Shown here: positions 34,183 through 43,790 of the stretch, in pieces
Numbering within the stretch: the stretch's first letter is position 1
How the letters are laid out: every line of letters starts with the position of its first letter
Source: Ruminococcus sp.
GTDB lineage: Bacteria; Bacillota; Clostridia; Oscillospirales; Acutalibacteraceae
DNA: 58,084 bases
Direction of reading: 5' to 3'
Assembly: GCA_023665555.1 (NCBI GenBank)
Contig: JAMPDR010000008.1
Coordinates: forward strand, 1 to 58,084
Translations under genes and position numbers: made by a program
The notes under the pieces: model-generated
What the model saw: only the letters and a program-made list of their open reading frames with translations
Told to the model about the DNA's origin: nothing
Databases searched by the model: none

Positions 34183-35037
34183 TTAATCGGCAATTTTAAA
34201 TCCGGCAACAAATCGATCGAATCCATTGAAATCCTTTATTATTTCAATTTTTTCACAAGCATCAGAAAACAGCGAACCCACTGTTTGTGCCTGTTCCTCG
34301 CCGCATTCAACCGCGATAAAGCCATCTTGAATAGCAGGCAACCATTTTTCTGCAAGAGCATGATAGAATATTAATCCGTCGTCACCGCCGTCAAGGGCGG
34401 TAATCGGTTCACGTAAAACCTCTTTCTGCAAGGTCGGTATCTGTGCCGAACTGATGTAAGGCGGGTTAGATACAATGATATTAGGTTTCGGTAAAAATGA
34501 AAACTGTTCAAAACCACCGAGTACATCGCCCTTTATGCATGAAACTTTATCTGTGAGATTAAGCGCTGCCCGATTTTTTTCAAGATAAGCAATTGCATCA
34601 TCCGAAATTTCAACGAGGTAAACCTCTGCCTGCGGAACTAAGTGCTTAATTGAAAGTCCTATGCATCCGCTGCCTGAGCATAAATCAAAAACAATCGGTT
34701 TTTCCATGTTCCTGATTTTATCTGCAACGTATTCTACAAGTTCTTCGGTTTCAGGCCTCGGAATAAGAACCCCTTCTCCGACCCGGAAAGTCAGATCCAT
34801 AAAATCCCATTCGCCGAGAATATACTGAATCGGTCTGCCCGATATACGCTCAGCAATCATATCGTCTATTTCAGTTTGCTCACATTCAGTTACGCTTCTG
34901 CTTTTTTCAAGCAGAAAACCGTTATAATCAAGTTTACAGCATTTTTGAATGATGAGTCTTGATTCAAATTCAAAGTCGTCTATGCTGCTTTTTTTTAGCG
35001 TCAGACAACACTTCTTATATATTTCATTGATTGTCAT
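34183..35037 (-). CDS. prmC: Peptide chain release factor N5-glutamine methyltransferase
   Basis: 284 residues from ATG 35037 (MTINEIYKKC). PrmC methylates the GGQ glutamine of release factors. An N-terminal helical domain is followed by the SAM-binding domain (FDLCSGSGCIGLSI) and the NPPY catalytic motif (IVSNPPYIS). A single nucleotide separates the DUF1385 stop from this start, so translation is coupled. The upstream in-frame extension has no ribosome site. Confidence 0.93.
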   Translation of the reverse strand: MTINEIYKKCCLTLKKSSIDDFEFESRLIIQKCCKLDYNGFLLEKSRSVTECEQTEIDDMIAERISGRPIQYILGEWDFMDLTFRVGEGVLIPRPETEELVEYVADKIRNMEKPIVFDLCSGSGCIGLSIKHLVPQAEVYLVEISDDAIAYLEKNRAALNLTDKVSCIKGDVLGGFEQFSFLPKPNIIVSNPPYISSAQIPTLQKEVLREPITALDGGDDGLIFYHALAEKWLPAIQDGFIAVECGEEQAQTVGSLFSDACEKIEIIKDFNGFDRFVAGFKIAD

Positions 35038-35038
35038 A

Positions 35039-36037
35039 TCAGGTTTCGCTGTCTTTCTGCGGTTCATCGTCATCAATAACGGCTTTGAATGCTTCAAGAG
35101 CAACTTCAATCATCGAGTCGTCGGGTTCTTTGGTTGTCAGCCTTTGCATCCAAAGTCCGGGTGCGGACAGAATCTTTACAAGGATATTGTCATGCTTACC
35201 CGCATACCTGATAAACTCATAGCCTATTCCCATAACCAACGGCAAAATCAACAGCTTAACAGCCATCCAAACAGCAGTATTATTACGAAGTGCAGGAAAA
35301 ATAACCGACACAGCTGAAGAAACAATAACACTGATTATAATCATAACAAACATGAAATTTGTTCCGCATCTAGGATGAAAGCGTGACTGCTTTCTGACAT
35401 TTTCAACCGTCAAATCAAGTCCGTGCTCATAGCAAAAAATCGTTTTATGCTCGGCGCCGTGATACATGAAAGTTCTTTTTATGTCTTTCATGAGCGAAAC
35501 CGCTGCTATGTAAATAATGAATATGACGGCGCGCATTATACCCTCAAGCAATGCACGATAATTAGTCAGAGCGCCATTTGCAAGTGAGTTGAACCAGTTG
35601 GTGATTTTTGTGGGGGCATAGAAGAAAAGCGCAAATGCAAGCAAAACACCGAGAACAGATGCAACACCGGTAAGTATATTCATGAATTTTTTATTCATAT
35701 GGTCATTGAGCCATTTATCAAGCTTTGACATGTTTTCTTCATCGTCAACTTCAATATCTTCAAGTCCGGACTTTTCGGCAGATTCCATAAGACAACTGTA
35801 ACCGAAAATCATCGACTCGATGAAGTTAACAACACCTCTTATCAGCGGCCAGCCGAGAAACTTAACTTTATCCCTGATGTGCTTAACCTCTTTTTCTTCG
35901 GTGTCAATTGTTCCGTCGGGCAAACGAACAGACATGGCGGCGCCTTTCGGTCCTTGCATCATTATACCCTCAATCAGTGCCTGACCGCCGACCGAAGTTT
36001 TACGCAAAACATCGTTTTTCTGCTTTTTCTCAGACAA
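35039..36037 (-). CDS. DUF1385 (YqhQ-like) membrane protein
   Basis: A 332-residue membrane protein of unknown function, conserved in Firmicutes and normally beside prmC/prfA. A conserved VGGQALIEGIMMQGP block near the N-terminus, several transmembrane helices (about 115-140, 165-185, 230-255, 270-290), and the HGAEHKTIFCYE motif with its His and Cys residues are visible. The latter looks like a metal or catalytic site. The start is TTG: AGGGGG lies 8 nt upstream. It is the first gene after a clear promoter. Confidence 0.9.
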   Translation of the reverse strand: MSEKKQKNDVLRKTSVGGQALIEGIMMQGPKGAAMSVRLPDGTIDTEEKEVKHIRDKVKFLGWPLIRGVVNFIESMIFGYSCLMESAEKSGLEDIEVDDEENMSKLDKWLNDHMNKKFMNILTGVASVLGVLLAFALFFYAPTKITNWFNSLANGALTNYRALLEGIMRAVIFIIYIAAVSLMKDIKRTFMYHGAEHKTIFCYEHGLDLTVENVRKQSRFHPRCGTNFMFVMIIISVIVSSAVSVIFPALRNNTAVWMAVKLLILPLVMGIGYEFIRYAGKHDNILVKILSAPGLWMQRLTTKEPDDSMIEVALEAFKAVIDDDEPQKDSET

Positions 36038-36089
36038 TTCATAGTCCCCCTTTATAAAAAATAATATTTATTTTAATATAACAACCTTT

Positions 36090-36117
36090 ATTCTAACATA
36101 AATTTCGCTTTTTTCAA
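36090..36117 (-). promoter_or_regulatory. Sigma-A promoter of the DUF1385-prmC operon
   Basis: TTGAAA (36112-36117), a 16-nt spacer and TAGAAT (36090-36095) on the minus strand, about 52 nt before the TTG start. It sits between the phosphohexomutase stop and the DUF1385 start. Confidence 0.7.
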
Positions 36118-36142
36118 CACTTATGTAAACTTTTATATTTCG

Positions 36143-37654
36143 TTAATAATTTTCAACCATTGAAATATCAAGTTTATCGCATGTCCTAAGAAAGTCTAAA
36201 ACCTGTTTAATGATAATCTTCACACCGCCCACACTATCACTTTCTGCATTAAGAGGCATGATTGGGTCATGAACGCTGAGCCTTAGCAAGAACCAACCAT
36301 TGCCGTGGTTCTCATCAAGAAAAATACGAAGTCCTTCACGATTATCATCGGCAAGAGTCCATCCGTCAGCATTTCTTGCGTATTCTTCAAGCGAAGCAAT
36401 AACATCATTACCGTATGCTCTGAAATCATCACAAAGGATTTTCGGGCGAAGTTCGCATGCTTCAACAGGGTCTTTAAGTTCGCTGATGAGAGATTCAAGT
36501 TTTTTACCCTCTTTACCCATCTGCGCCATTTTTATAACAATTTTTGTGACAAGATATGCACCGTCGTCAAGATAATAGTTCTCACGAAGTGCGGCATGTC
36601 CTGATGTTTCAATCGCCAGCGGACAGTTAACTCCGTCGTTATTGAGTTCAATCTGTCTGTTTATAACATTGCGATATCCTCTTTTGAAACGGTAATGTAC
36701 ACCGCCAAGGGTATTGTTTATAAAATCTGTAAGTCCTGTTGAGGTTACAGAGTCAGTAACAATTGTTCCACCCTCATTACCCTCAAGAGCAATGATTGAT
36801 GCAAGTGCAACCAATCTGTTACGGTTAATTTCGTTTCCGTGTTCATCAACACAACCGGCACGATCAACATCGGTATCAAAAATGATACCTAAATCAGCTT
36901 TATTGTTTACAGTTGCTGCACTGACTGATTCCATTGCCTGCTTATTTTCGGGGTTCGGGATATGGTTAGGAAACATACCGTCAGGCTCAAGAAACTGACT
37001 GCCCTTAATATCTGCACCAAGCGGCGCCAAAACCTCACTCGCATAGAATCCGCCGACACCGTTACCTGCATCAACAACAATTTTGTAGTTTTCAAGCGGC
37101 TTTTCGTAGTTTTCAGCGTTAACTTCGCGGCAAATCATATCACGGAGTCTTTTTGCGTAGTCACTCATGTAGTCAACAGGTTTAACTATTCCCGGCTCTG
37201 TGTTCGGCAGTTCATAATCAGAGGCAAGAACGATCAGTCTTTCGATATCTGCGCCGTCAAGTCCCCCGTTTGTTGTGAAAAATTTTAATCCGTTTCTGTC
37301 AAACGGATGATGGCTTGCAGTGATCTGCACAGCAGCTGCGCATCCAAGGTCAACAGTAGTCATGAACATTGCAGGAGTTGATGCGTATGAACAGTCAATA
37401 ACTGCAAAGCCAAATGAAGTAAGTGCCTTAATAACCTGTGCTTTGATTCTTTCGGCTGATATTCTTGAATCATGACCGACCGACACTTTTGCGCCGCGTT
37501 CAATACCTTTTTCAAAAAGCCACTGACAAAATCCTGCCGTTAAATCAAAAACCGCTTCATCGGTAAGTTCAACTTTTCCGTTTTCTGTTTCAACAGCAAT
37601 ACCTCTGATATCTGTTCCGCTTTTGAGTTTCTTATATAAATCCAGCTTAGTCAT
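36143..37654 (-). CDS. Phosphohexomutase (phosphomannomutase/phosphoglucomutase family)
   Basis: 503 residues. The alpha-D-phosphohexomutase superfamily interconverts hexose 1- and 6-phosphates. The phosphoserine loop is ITASHHPFDRNGLKF, the metal loop DTDVDRAGC, and the sugar loop ETSGHAALRENYYLDDGAY. The TASHHP form places it with AlgC/ManB-like PMM/PGM rather than GlmM (TASHNP). It is the last gene of an operon with DUF2461, GNAT and two M42 peptidases. The ATG overlaps the DUF2461 stop by 8 nt. Mannose or glucose preference cannot be told. Confidence 0.9.
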   Translation of the reverse strand: MTKLDLYKKLKSGTDIRGIAVETENGKVELTDEAVFDLTAGFCQWLFEKGIERGAKVSVGHDSRISAERIKAQVIKALTSFGFAVIDCSYASTPAMFMTTVDLGCAAAVQITASHHPFDRNGLKFFTTNGGLDGADIERLIVLASDYELPNTEPGIVKPVDYMSDYAKRLRDMICREVNAENYEKPLENYKIVVDAGNGVGGFYASEVLAPLGADIKGSQFLEPDGMFPNHIPNPENKQAMESVSAATVNNKADLGIIFDTDVDRAGCVDEHGNEINRNRLVALASIIALEGNEGGTIVTDSVTSTGLTDFINNTLGGVHYRFKRGYRNVINRQIELNNDGVNCPLAIETSGHAALRENYYLDDGAYLVTKIVIKMAQMGKEGKKLESLISELKDPVEACELRPKILCDDFRAYGNDVIASLEEYARNADGWTLADDNREGLRIFLDENHGNGWFLLRLSVHDPIMPLNAESDSVGGVKIIIKQVLDFLRTCDKLDISMVENY

Positions 37655-38348
37655 AACTTTGCCCCTTTTCCGTAATCATTTTTTCTGTTACCTTGATTAA
37701 GAATTTATACATTGGAGCGTACGCTCTGATCGTTTCTCTGATTTCCTGCAAAACACTGCCGTCAAACAGCGGTGTAAGGTCACTTGAATATTTGATGAAG
37801 TAAAGATATTTTGCATTATAATATGGCTTCAAATCCGCGGCAATATCGCCTTCTTTAGCCTTTTTATAGCAATCCATATCAGCAATTGCACCTGATTCTA
37901 TGCATGCTTTAAGCGCAGTGCGAAACTCCTTTTGATTTTCAAGCATCACCTTGCGGTATACATCCAGATACCTCGGTTCGGGACTGAACATACCCACCCC
38001 AATTGAATAACCGCCCGGCATGAATTCAAACCACATGCACGGCTGATATTTCCACTCATGCTTGTGACGCATGAACATGCACCACACGTTCTCCCTGTAT
38101 AAATCCTTATTTTTTGAAAAGCGTGTATCACGTCTTATTCTTGAAACCATTTTCGTCGGTATAAGATTCATATGTTCATCTATTTCAAAAAGCTGATCGC
38201 AAAGATCAGAACATATTTGACGCATCGGAACTATTGCTTTTTGTTTGATGCTCTCCTTAACCGATTCATAATGCAACTTGCTGTCGTTAAACTTATTTTC
38301 CGCAAGAAGAAGCAATGTATCTGAATCGAAGCCATTAAAGCTATCCAT
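37647..38348 (-). CDS. DUF2461 family protein
   Basis: 233 residues, matching DUF2461 by the N-terminal FNGFDSDTLLLLAENKFNDSK, the RIRRDTRFSKNKDLYRENV segment and PGGYSIGVGMFSPEP. Function is unknown; no catalytic motif is obvious. GAGGTG lies at a good distance. It is downstream of a GNAT gene (13-nt gap) and upstream of the phosphohexomutase. Confidence 0.85.
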   Translation of the reverse strand: MDSFNGFDSDTLLLLAENKFNDSKLHYESVKESIKQKAIVPMRQICSDLCDQLFEIDEHMNLIPTKMVSRIRRDTRFSKNKDLYRENVWCMFMRHKHEWKYQPCMWFEFMPGGYSIGVGMFSPEPRYLDVYRKVMLENQKEFRTALKACIESGAIADMDCYKKAKEGDIAADLKPYYNAKYLYFIKYSSDLTPLFDGSVLQEIRETIRAYAPMYKFLIKVTEKMITEKGQSYD

Positions 38349-38361
38349 TTTTACACCTCAT

Positions 38362-39123
38362 TTATTTTGCATACGAAACCGTACCGCATTGTTTGAATCC
38401 TATTTTTTCATAAAAAGCACCTGCACCGTCGTTAAGTGCAATCACATAAACCTTTTTGCCCTCTTCGGCAAGTTCATTTGCAAGCGTTAAAACCGTGTTT
38501 TTTCCCAACCCTGTACCTCTTCTTGATGAATCACATGCAACACCGCTGATAATCGCTGCATTTTCACTTTCAGCAGCCGTCATCGCGCAGGAATACACTC
38601 TATCATCATCACACACAGCTTTCATTCTTGCAAGATTTCTGCTCTTTCTGAATGTAAAATCAGAGAGCCACGAGAGATAAGCATCTCTGCTATTCGAAAA
38701 AGAGTTGGGAATTGACAGTGATATAAGAGCGTATGCGCTTTTAAACAGTGTATCATCACAGCTTTTCACCGCAGAGTAAGATACTCCTTTTTCAAAGACA
38801 AACATGCACTTATCTTCGGTATCTGTAAAGCCGAGTTTTTCCATTATATCGTTTTCAGCACAAATCGAATCGTAACCATACATGTTGATAAAATCTGAAA
38901 TTTCGGAAAAATCTGCACCACTGTTTGCACATACGGTTACAGCACCAAAAAACGATGCAACAACTGCATTAACTTCACTTTCATTCATGCTGTACCAAAC
39001 ATTGAAAAAATCGCGGTCAAGTCCATAGGCGCTGAGATAACAACTTACGCGTGTTCCGAGCGGATACAACGAGCAAAACTTATTTATCTGATTTGTATCA
39101 GCAGTTTCAGCTTTTTTAAGCAT
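38362..39123 (-). CDS. GNAT family N-acetyltransferase
   Basis: 253 residues. The C-terminal GNAT fold (about 140-253) has the acetyl-CoA loop SSRRGTGLGKNTV and the FYEKIGFKQCG end. An N-terminal region of about 110 residues is variable and may carry substrate binding. AAGGAG lies 7 nt before the ATG at 39123, which lies inside the end of the upstream M42 gene (8-nt overlap). The substrate is not predictable. Confidence 0.85.
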   Translation of the reverse strand: MLKKAETADTNQINKFCSLYPLGTRVSCYLSAYGLDRDFFNVWYSMNESEVNAVVASFFGAVTVCANSGADFSEISDFINMYGYDSICAENDIMEKLGFTDTEDKCMFVFEKGVSYSAVKSCDDTLFKSAYALISLSIPNSFSNSRDAYLSWLSDFTFRKSRNLARMKAVCDDDRVYSCAMTAAESENAAIISGVACDSSRRGTGLGKNTVLTLANELAEEGKKVYVIALNDGAGAFYEKIGFKQCGTVSYAK

Positions 39124-40135
39124 TGGCATACTCCTTGAACAACGCTGCCGCAAGCTGACAGCATGACTGCATATCATTTATATCTGCGACACTTGTTGCC
39201 GAGTGGATATATCTGCACGGCAAGGAAATCGTTATCGTATATATGCCGCCGTTACTCTTGTGGATCGCGCCTGCATCGTTGCCGCCTGCTACTGCTGTTT
39301 TTGTTTGGCACTTTATTCCGTTTTCGTTTGCAATTTTGAATGCGCCCTTGAAAAGTTCACGGTTATATACAGTTGATCTGTCCATAAATGACACCACAGC
39401 ACCTTCTCCGAGTTGGCAAACGCAATCAGCCCCGGATACACCGGAAACATCGGCTGCGGTTGTTGACTCAAGCACAATTGCATAGTCGGGCGCAATCGAG
39501 AAAGCGGCAGGAGCGGCACCGCGTAAACCGACTTCCTCCTGAACGAGGAAAGCAAACCATGCATCATATTCAAGGTCGCTGTCGAGCATACCGAGCATAA
39601 CAGTGCAGCCGAAACGATCATCTATTGCCTTTGCTTTAACTTTATTGTTGCCAAACTGCTCAAAGTCCGAGATGAAATATGCCGAATCACCTATTTCAAC
39701 ATACTTTTCGGCCTCTTCTTTTGTTGATGCGCCGATATCTATACACATTTCACTGACCGACGGCACTTTGCCCTTTTCGTCGGCATTTGTCATATGGATA
39801 GGTTTGATGCCGATTACACCCGGAACACTATGCTCGCCGACTGTAACACTTCTGCCAATAATAACTTTGCTGTCAATACCGCCGACTGGTGCAAACTTCA
39901 AATAGCCGTCATCGGTGATATAAGTAACTATAAAACCGACTTCATCCATATGAGCAGAGAGCATAACTTTATTTTTCGGTGTTTTTTTCCCTTTTTTGAA
40001 AGCAAGGATATTGCCCATTGGGTCAACCTTCCAGTCACATTTTCCGTCAATGCAGCTGATTATATATTCACGGACTTTCTCTTCACGTCCGGAAGTTCCG
40101 TTGATTTCACAAAGCGTTTTGAGTGTTTCAAGCAT
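39116..40135 (-). CDS. M42 family metallopeptidase, copy 1
   Basis: A 339-residue dinuclear-zinc aminopeptidase/glutamyl-aminopeptidase family member. Zinc ligands are visible in SAHMDEVGF (His and Asp), IDDRFGC, VQEEVGLRG (catalytic Glu), VLESTTAADV and the final His in YIHSATS. It forms dodecameric tetrahedral particles in characterised homologues. The ATG at 40135 (MLETLKTLCEINGTSG) lies inside the end of the sister gene (8-nt overlap); tandem paralogues suggest duplication and possibly hetero-oligomers. Confidence 0.9.
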   Translation of the reverse strand: MLETLKTLCEINGTSGREEKVREYIISCIDGKCDWKVDPMGNILAFKKGKKTPKNKVMLSAHMDEVGFIVTYITDDGYLKFAPVGGIDSKVIIGRSVTVGEHSVPGVIGIKPIHMTNADEKGKVPSVSEMCIDIGASTKEEAEKYVEIGDSAYFISDFEQFGNNKVKAKAIDDRFGCTVMLGMLDSDLEYDAWFAFLVQEEVGLRGAAPAAFSIAPDYAIVLESTTAADVSGVSGADCVCQLGEGAVVSFMDRSTVYNRELFKGAFKIANENGIKCQTKTAVAGGNDAGAIHKSNGGIYTITISLPCRYIHSATSVADINDMQSCCQLAAALFKEYANA

Positions 40136-41153
40136 CGAGTTCACCGTCCTTTTCCAGGATAAATGCAGCAATAAGCTTAGCTGTGTTATCAATATCACTG
40201 AGGTCTATAACTTCAACAGGTGTGTGCATGCTGCGAAGCGGAATTGAAAGCAAAGCTGTTTTTACACCGCCGCGAGAAATATTTATCTTATCTGCGTTCG
40301 TTCCTGTAAGAGAACTCATGACGTCATGCTGATAAGGAATGTCGTTTTTCTTTGCAATATCTTTCAGCGACTGCATAAGCACTCTGTCAAGAACAGGAGA
40401 AATTCCGATTGACGGACCTTTTCCGAGTTCAATCGTTTCAGCCTTATGACAAAACGTATCGTCACCGAATCCGACATCAACTGCAATAGCGTAATCAGCC
40501 AAAGCATTATATGCACCGACGGTCGCACCGCTTCCTCCGACTTCCTCCTGAGAGGTAAACTGAACTGAAAGGCGAACATTTTTTATTTTATCATGAACCA
40601 TTTCAATCGCTTTGATAACAGCCGCAATTCCGCATCTGTCGTCAAAGGCAGGCGATGCGATTCTGTTACCAAGCAGTTCAAGCTGTTCACCGTGTATGAT
40701 TGCTCTATCGCCGATTTCAACCAGCGATTCAGCCTCTTGCCTGCTGAATCCGATATCTATTGCCATTTTTAAAATATCGGCACCTGCTTCCTTTTGAGCG
40801 GCAGAGAGAAGATGCGGAGGAGTTGAGCACACAACACCCGTAAGTTCTTTTTTGCCGAATACAGTTACTTTTGCACCTGTCATGATTCTGACATCTGCAC
40901 CGCCGACCTTATCAACAAGCAAAAAGCCTTTATCGTCAATCCCACGCACGACAAGACCCACTCTGTCGATGTGCGCATCAAGAAGAATGTTAACTCGGCC
41001 ATCCCCGCATGTACCGATAACATTGCCAAGTCTGTCAGTGTGAACTGTCATATATTTACTGAGAATGTCTTTTGCTGCTTCGCAGGCATCTTTTTCATCG
41101 CCCGAAGTTCCATTTTTATTCGCAAGCAAAAAACAAAGTTCTTTAGTCGTCAA
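40128..41153 (-). CDS. M42 family metallopeptidase, copy 2
   Basis: A 341-residue paralogue of the neighbouring gene. Zinc and catalytic residues are present in DAHIDRVGL, FDDRCGI, TSQEEVGGSGA and SMHTPVEVI. The start is TTG at 41153 (MTTKELCFLL), 8 nt after GGAG; a GTG three codons upstream overlaps that ribosome site. It is first in the operon after a promoter at 41188-41215. Likely roles are peptide breakdown in the cytoplasm. Confidence 0.9.
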   Translation of the reverse strand: MTTKELCFLLANKNGTSGDEKDACEAAKDILSKYMTVHTDRLGNVIGTCGDGRVNILLDAHIDRVGLVVRGIDDKGFLLVDKVGGADVRIMTGAKVTVFGKKELTGVVCSTPPHLLSAAQKEAGADILKMAIDIGFSRQEAESLVEIGDRAIIHGEQLELLGNRIASPAFDDRCGIAAVIKAIEMVHDKIKNVRLSVQFTSQEEVGGSGATVGAYNALADYAIAVDVGFGDDTFCHKAETIELGKGPSIGISPVLDRVLMQSLKDIAKKNDIPYQHDVMSSLTGTNADKINISRGGVKTALLSIPLRSMHTPVEVIDLSDIDNTAKLIAAFILEKDGELDA

Positions 41154-41187
41154 AATGATCACTCCATAATATAAACATACATTTTAT

Positions 41188-41215
41188 ATTATAACCATAC
41201 TTAACCAAAAATCAA
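41188..41215 (-). promoter_or_regulatory. Promoter of the M42-phosphohexomutase operon
   Basis: TTGATT (41210-41215), a 16-nt spacer and a perfect TATAAT (41188-41193) on the minus strand, 34 nt before the TTG start. Confidence 0.7.
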
Positions 41216-41226
41216 GCAAAACCTTT

Positions 41227-41254
41227 TTAGGCAGTCAATATTAGGCAGTCAATA
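41227..41254. repeat. 14-bp tandem duplication
   Basis: TTAGGCAGTCAATA is present twice in direct, perfect tandem just upstream of the promoter at 41188-41215. The size and position suggest a slip-strand duplication or a pair of regulator sites. The rest of the 41164-41350 gap shows nothing else recognisable. Confidence 0.7.
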
Positions 41255-41350
41255 TGTAAGTATATACTTTCACTTTTAGCGGCATTACGGAACTGTTACT
41301 GAATAAATATGAATATATTCTGAATACGCATAATTACATTAGTTCATTAA

Positions 41351-41380
41351 AATAAAAGCCGCCCGATAAACGAGCGGTTT
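41351..41380 (-). terminator. Rho-independent terminator of secG
   Basis: On the minus strand AACCGCTCG pairs with CGGGCGGCTT (one wobble) around a TTTAT loop and is followed by TTTATTTT. It lies just downstream of the secG stop. Confidence 0.85.
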
Positions 41381-41400
41381 TACTGTTAAATTAAGCTATT

Positions 41401-41652
41401 TTATGCGCCGAAAAGAACAAGCAGTGACGATACAAGTGCGATTATAAAGAAAACTACACCTGCAATTTTTGTGAACTTAGCAAGTTTTGCTTCCATAGTT
41501 CTGCCCTTATTCTTGCCGAAGAAAGTATCAGCTGCACCTGAAATTGCACCTGAAAGACCCTGCTGTTTGCTTTCCTGGAGCATTACAAGAGCGATGATGA
41601 TAATAGACAAAAGAATCGTCACGATTGATAATACATATTGAAGTGCTGTCAT
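41401..41652 (-). CDS. secG: Preprotein translocase subunit SecG
   Basis: 83 residues. SecG is the small accessory subunit of SecYEG. Two hydrophobic helices (about 3-25 and 60-80) flank the conserved cytoplasmic segment LQESKQQGLSGAISG. GGAGG lies upstream of the ATG. It has its own promoter and terminator, and is thus monocistronic between the M42 operon and clpX. Confidence 0.92.
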   Translation of the reverse strand: MTALQYVLSIVTILLSIIIIALVMLQESKQQGLSGAISGAADTFFGKNKGRTMEAKLAKFTKIAGVVFFIIALVSSLLVLFGA

Positions 41653-41688
41653 TATGATAAACCTCCACCATATTTTAACTACTACGGT

Positions 41689-41718
41689 ATTTTAACACAT
41701 CTTAAAGTTATTTGTCAA
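41689..41718 (-). promoter_or_regulatory. Promoter of secG
   Basis: A perfect TTGACA (41713-41718), an 18-nt spacer and TAAAAT (41689-41694) on the minus strand, just past the clpX stop. The bases from the -10 onward read ATACCGTAGTA, close to the tig promoter. Confidence 0.8.
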
Positions 41719-41720
41719 TA

Positions 41721-43022
41721 CTATGCCTTTTGTTTTTTTGACAAAAAGCTATTATGCACCTTTGATGTGTTCATGTCTTCATTTTCACCGTATTTCACGA
41801 TTGCATCACCCGTACCCTCAACATAGGCTTTGGTAATAACAAGTTCCTTAATCGTCGTGTCGGACGGTATATCATACATATATTTCATCAAAAGTTTTTC
41901 AACAACCGAACGCAAGCCTCTTGCACCGGTCTTATATTCAAGCGTTTTTTCCGCAATCGCCAGAAGTGCGTCATTCTCAAACTCAAGTTTAACACCATCA
42001 AGTTCAAACATGAATTGATATTGCTTGATGATTGCGTTCTTCGGCTCAGTCATGATCTTAACAAGATCTTCCTTGTCAAGTGAATTGAGAGCTGTGATAA
42101 CCGGCAAACGACCCACAAGTTCCGGGATAAGTCCGTACTTAACAAGGTCGTGATGAACAACCTTTTGCATCAGTCGGCTTGAATCGACCTCTTCCTTAGT
42201 GCGGATTTTTGCACCAAAGCCAAGTCCGGAATTGCCCATGCGGTTTTCAACCATCTTTTCAATTCCGTCAAAAGCACCTGCACAGATAAACAAAATGTTT
42301 GTTGTGTCAATTTGAATGAATTCCTGCTGAGGATGTTTTCTGCCGCCCTGCGGAGGAACGTTTGAAACAGTGCCTTCCAGAATTTTCAAAAGTGCCTGCT
42401 GAACACCTTCGCCGCTAACATCACGAGTCAGCGATGTACTTTCGGATTTACGGGCAATTTTGTCGATTTCGTCAACATAGATGATTCCGCGTTCTGCCTT
42501 TTCAATATCATAATCTGCCGCCTGGATGAGTCTGAGAAGAATGTTTTCAACGTCCTCACCGACATATCCCGCTTCAGTAAGTGTTGTTGCATCGGCAATT
42601 GCAAACGGAACATCAAGTATTTTTGCCAAAGTCTGGGCAAGTTTTGTTTTACCGACACCCGTGTTTCCGAGCATCAAAATATTACTTTTAACAATTTCAA
42701 CATCACTGTCTGACTTTGTGTAAATACGTTTATAGTGGTTATAAACCGCAACGCTCAAAATCTCCTTTGCCTCACTCTGCCCGATTACATATTCATCAAG
42801 TTTCTCCTTGATTTCATGCGGCGTCGGAAGTGATTTAAGAGAATTGTCGCCGCCTTTTTTATTAGGCTTAGGAGCATTGTCGATTATTGAATTACAAAGA
42901 TCAACACACTCATCACAAATATACACACCCGGTCCGGCAATGAGTGTTGCGACCTCATTTTGAAGCTTGTTGCAAAATGAACAACGAACAGGCTTTTCCC
43001 TGCTATCGTCATCTCTTGCCAT
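41721..43022 (-). CDS. clpX: ATP-dependent Clp protease ATPase subunit ClpX
   Basis: 433 residues. This AAA+ unfoldase feeds ClpP. The N-terminal zinc finger has four cysteines (CSFCNKL ... [10 protein letters not shown]), then Walker A GNTGVGKT, Walker [13 protein letters not shown], the pore loop GYVGEDV, and the IGF-type ClpP-docking loop, here in [12 protein letters not shown]. All appear intact. It is the last gene of tig-clpP-clpX. Confidence 0.96.
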   Translation of the reverse strand: MARDDDSREKPVRCSFCNKLQNEVATLIAGPGVYICDECVDLCNSIIDNAPKPNKKGGDNSLKSLPTPHEIKEKLDEYVIGQSEAKEILSVAVYNHYKRIYTKSDSDVEIVKSNILMLGNTGVGKTKLAQTLAKILDVPFAIADATTLTEAGYVGEDVENILLRLIQAADYDIEKAERGIIYVDEIDKIARKSESTSLTRDVSGEGVQQALLKILEGTVSNVPPQGGRKHPQQEFIQIDTTNILFICAGAFDGIEKMVENRMGNSGLGFGAKIRTKEEVDSSRLMQKVVHHDLVKYGLIPELVGRLPVITALNSLDKEDLVKIMTEPKNAIIKQYQFMFELDGVKLEFENDALLAIAEKTLEYKTGARGLRSVVEKLLMKYMYDIPSDTTIKELVITKAYVEGTGDAIVKYGENEDMNTSKVHNSFLSKKQKA

Positions 43023-43079
43023 CTGATCAACTCCTTAAATTTATGGAAGTTCGATTAATTCAAAGTACCCGAAACTTCC

Positions 43080-43661
43080 TTATCTCTTGTACAGTATCTT
43101 ATCAACAAGGCCGTAATCAAGAGCTTCTTCAGCCGTCATGAAATTGTCGCGTTCAGTATCCTGTGCAATAACTTCAATCGGCTTGCCGGTGTTTTCAGCA
43201 AGAATTTTGTTCAGCTTTGTTTTGGTTCTGAGAATATGGTCTGCAACAATTTTGATGTCTGTTGCTTGACCCTGTGCACCGCCCGAAGGCTGATGAATCA
43301 TAATCTCACTGTTTGGAAGAGCAAATCTTTTGCCCTTAGTGCCCGATGAAAGCAAGAAAGCACCCATGCTTGCAGCGATACCCATGCAGATTGTTGAAAC
43401 ATCGCACTTGATATACTGCATTGTATCATAGATAGCCATGCCTGCGGTTACTGATCCGCCGGGGCTGTTGATATAAAAGCTGATGTCCTTTTCCGAATCC
43501 TGACTTTCAAGGAAAAGAAGCTGTGCAACAACAAGGCTTGCAGTTGCATCGTTAACTTCATCAGAAAGAACAATAATTCTGTCGTTTAAAAGTCTTGAAT
43601 AAATGTCATATTGACGCTCACCGCGATTGGTTTGCTCAATAACATAAGGTACTAATGCCAT
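43080..43661 (-). CDS. clpP: ATP-dependent Clp protease proteolytic subunit
   Basis: 193 residues. The catalytic Ser is in [11 protein letters not shown], His in [12 protein letters not shown], and Asp in the [15 protein letters not shown] segment. The N-terminal [20 protein letters not shown] is typical. A GGAGG lies 8 nt before the ATG. It lies between tig and clpX. Two hairpins occupy its upstream gap. Confidence 0.96.
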   Translation of the reverse strand: MALVPYVIEQTNRGERQYDIYSRLLNDRIIVLSDEVNDATASLVVAQLLFLESQDSEKDISFYINSPGGSVTAGMAIYDTMQYIKCDVSTICMGIAASMGAFLLSSGTKGKRFALPNSEIMIHQPSGGAQGQATDIKIVADHILRTKTKLNKILAENTGKPIEVIAQDTERDNFMTAEEALDYGLVDKILYKR

Positions 43662-43729
43662 GTAAATGTCCTCCTTTAAATCTCACGGATCTATTACGCC
43701 GTGATAATATTATTTTGCGAATCAACATA

Positions 43730-43761
43730 ATTAATTTTTGCCGTAATGAGCAAAAATTAAT
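43730..43761 (-). promoter_or_regulatory. Perfect 12-bp hairpin in the tig-clpP gap
   Basis: ATTAATTTTTGC pairs with GCAAAAATTAAT around an 8-nt loop, about 70 nt ahead of the clpP start. A second weaker stem (TCACGG with CCGTGA) lies closer to the clpP ribosome site. Possible attenuation, processing or stability element. Confidence 0.55.
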
Positions 43762-43790
43762 CATGAAAATCGCTAAATCGGAGTTTCAGT

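Noticed and set aside
41227-41254. CRISPR-like array
   Set aside because: Only two 14-bp units with no spacer; simple tandem duplication.
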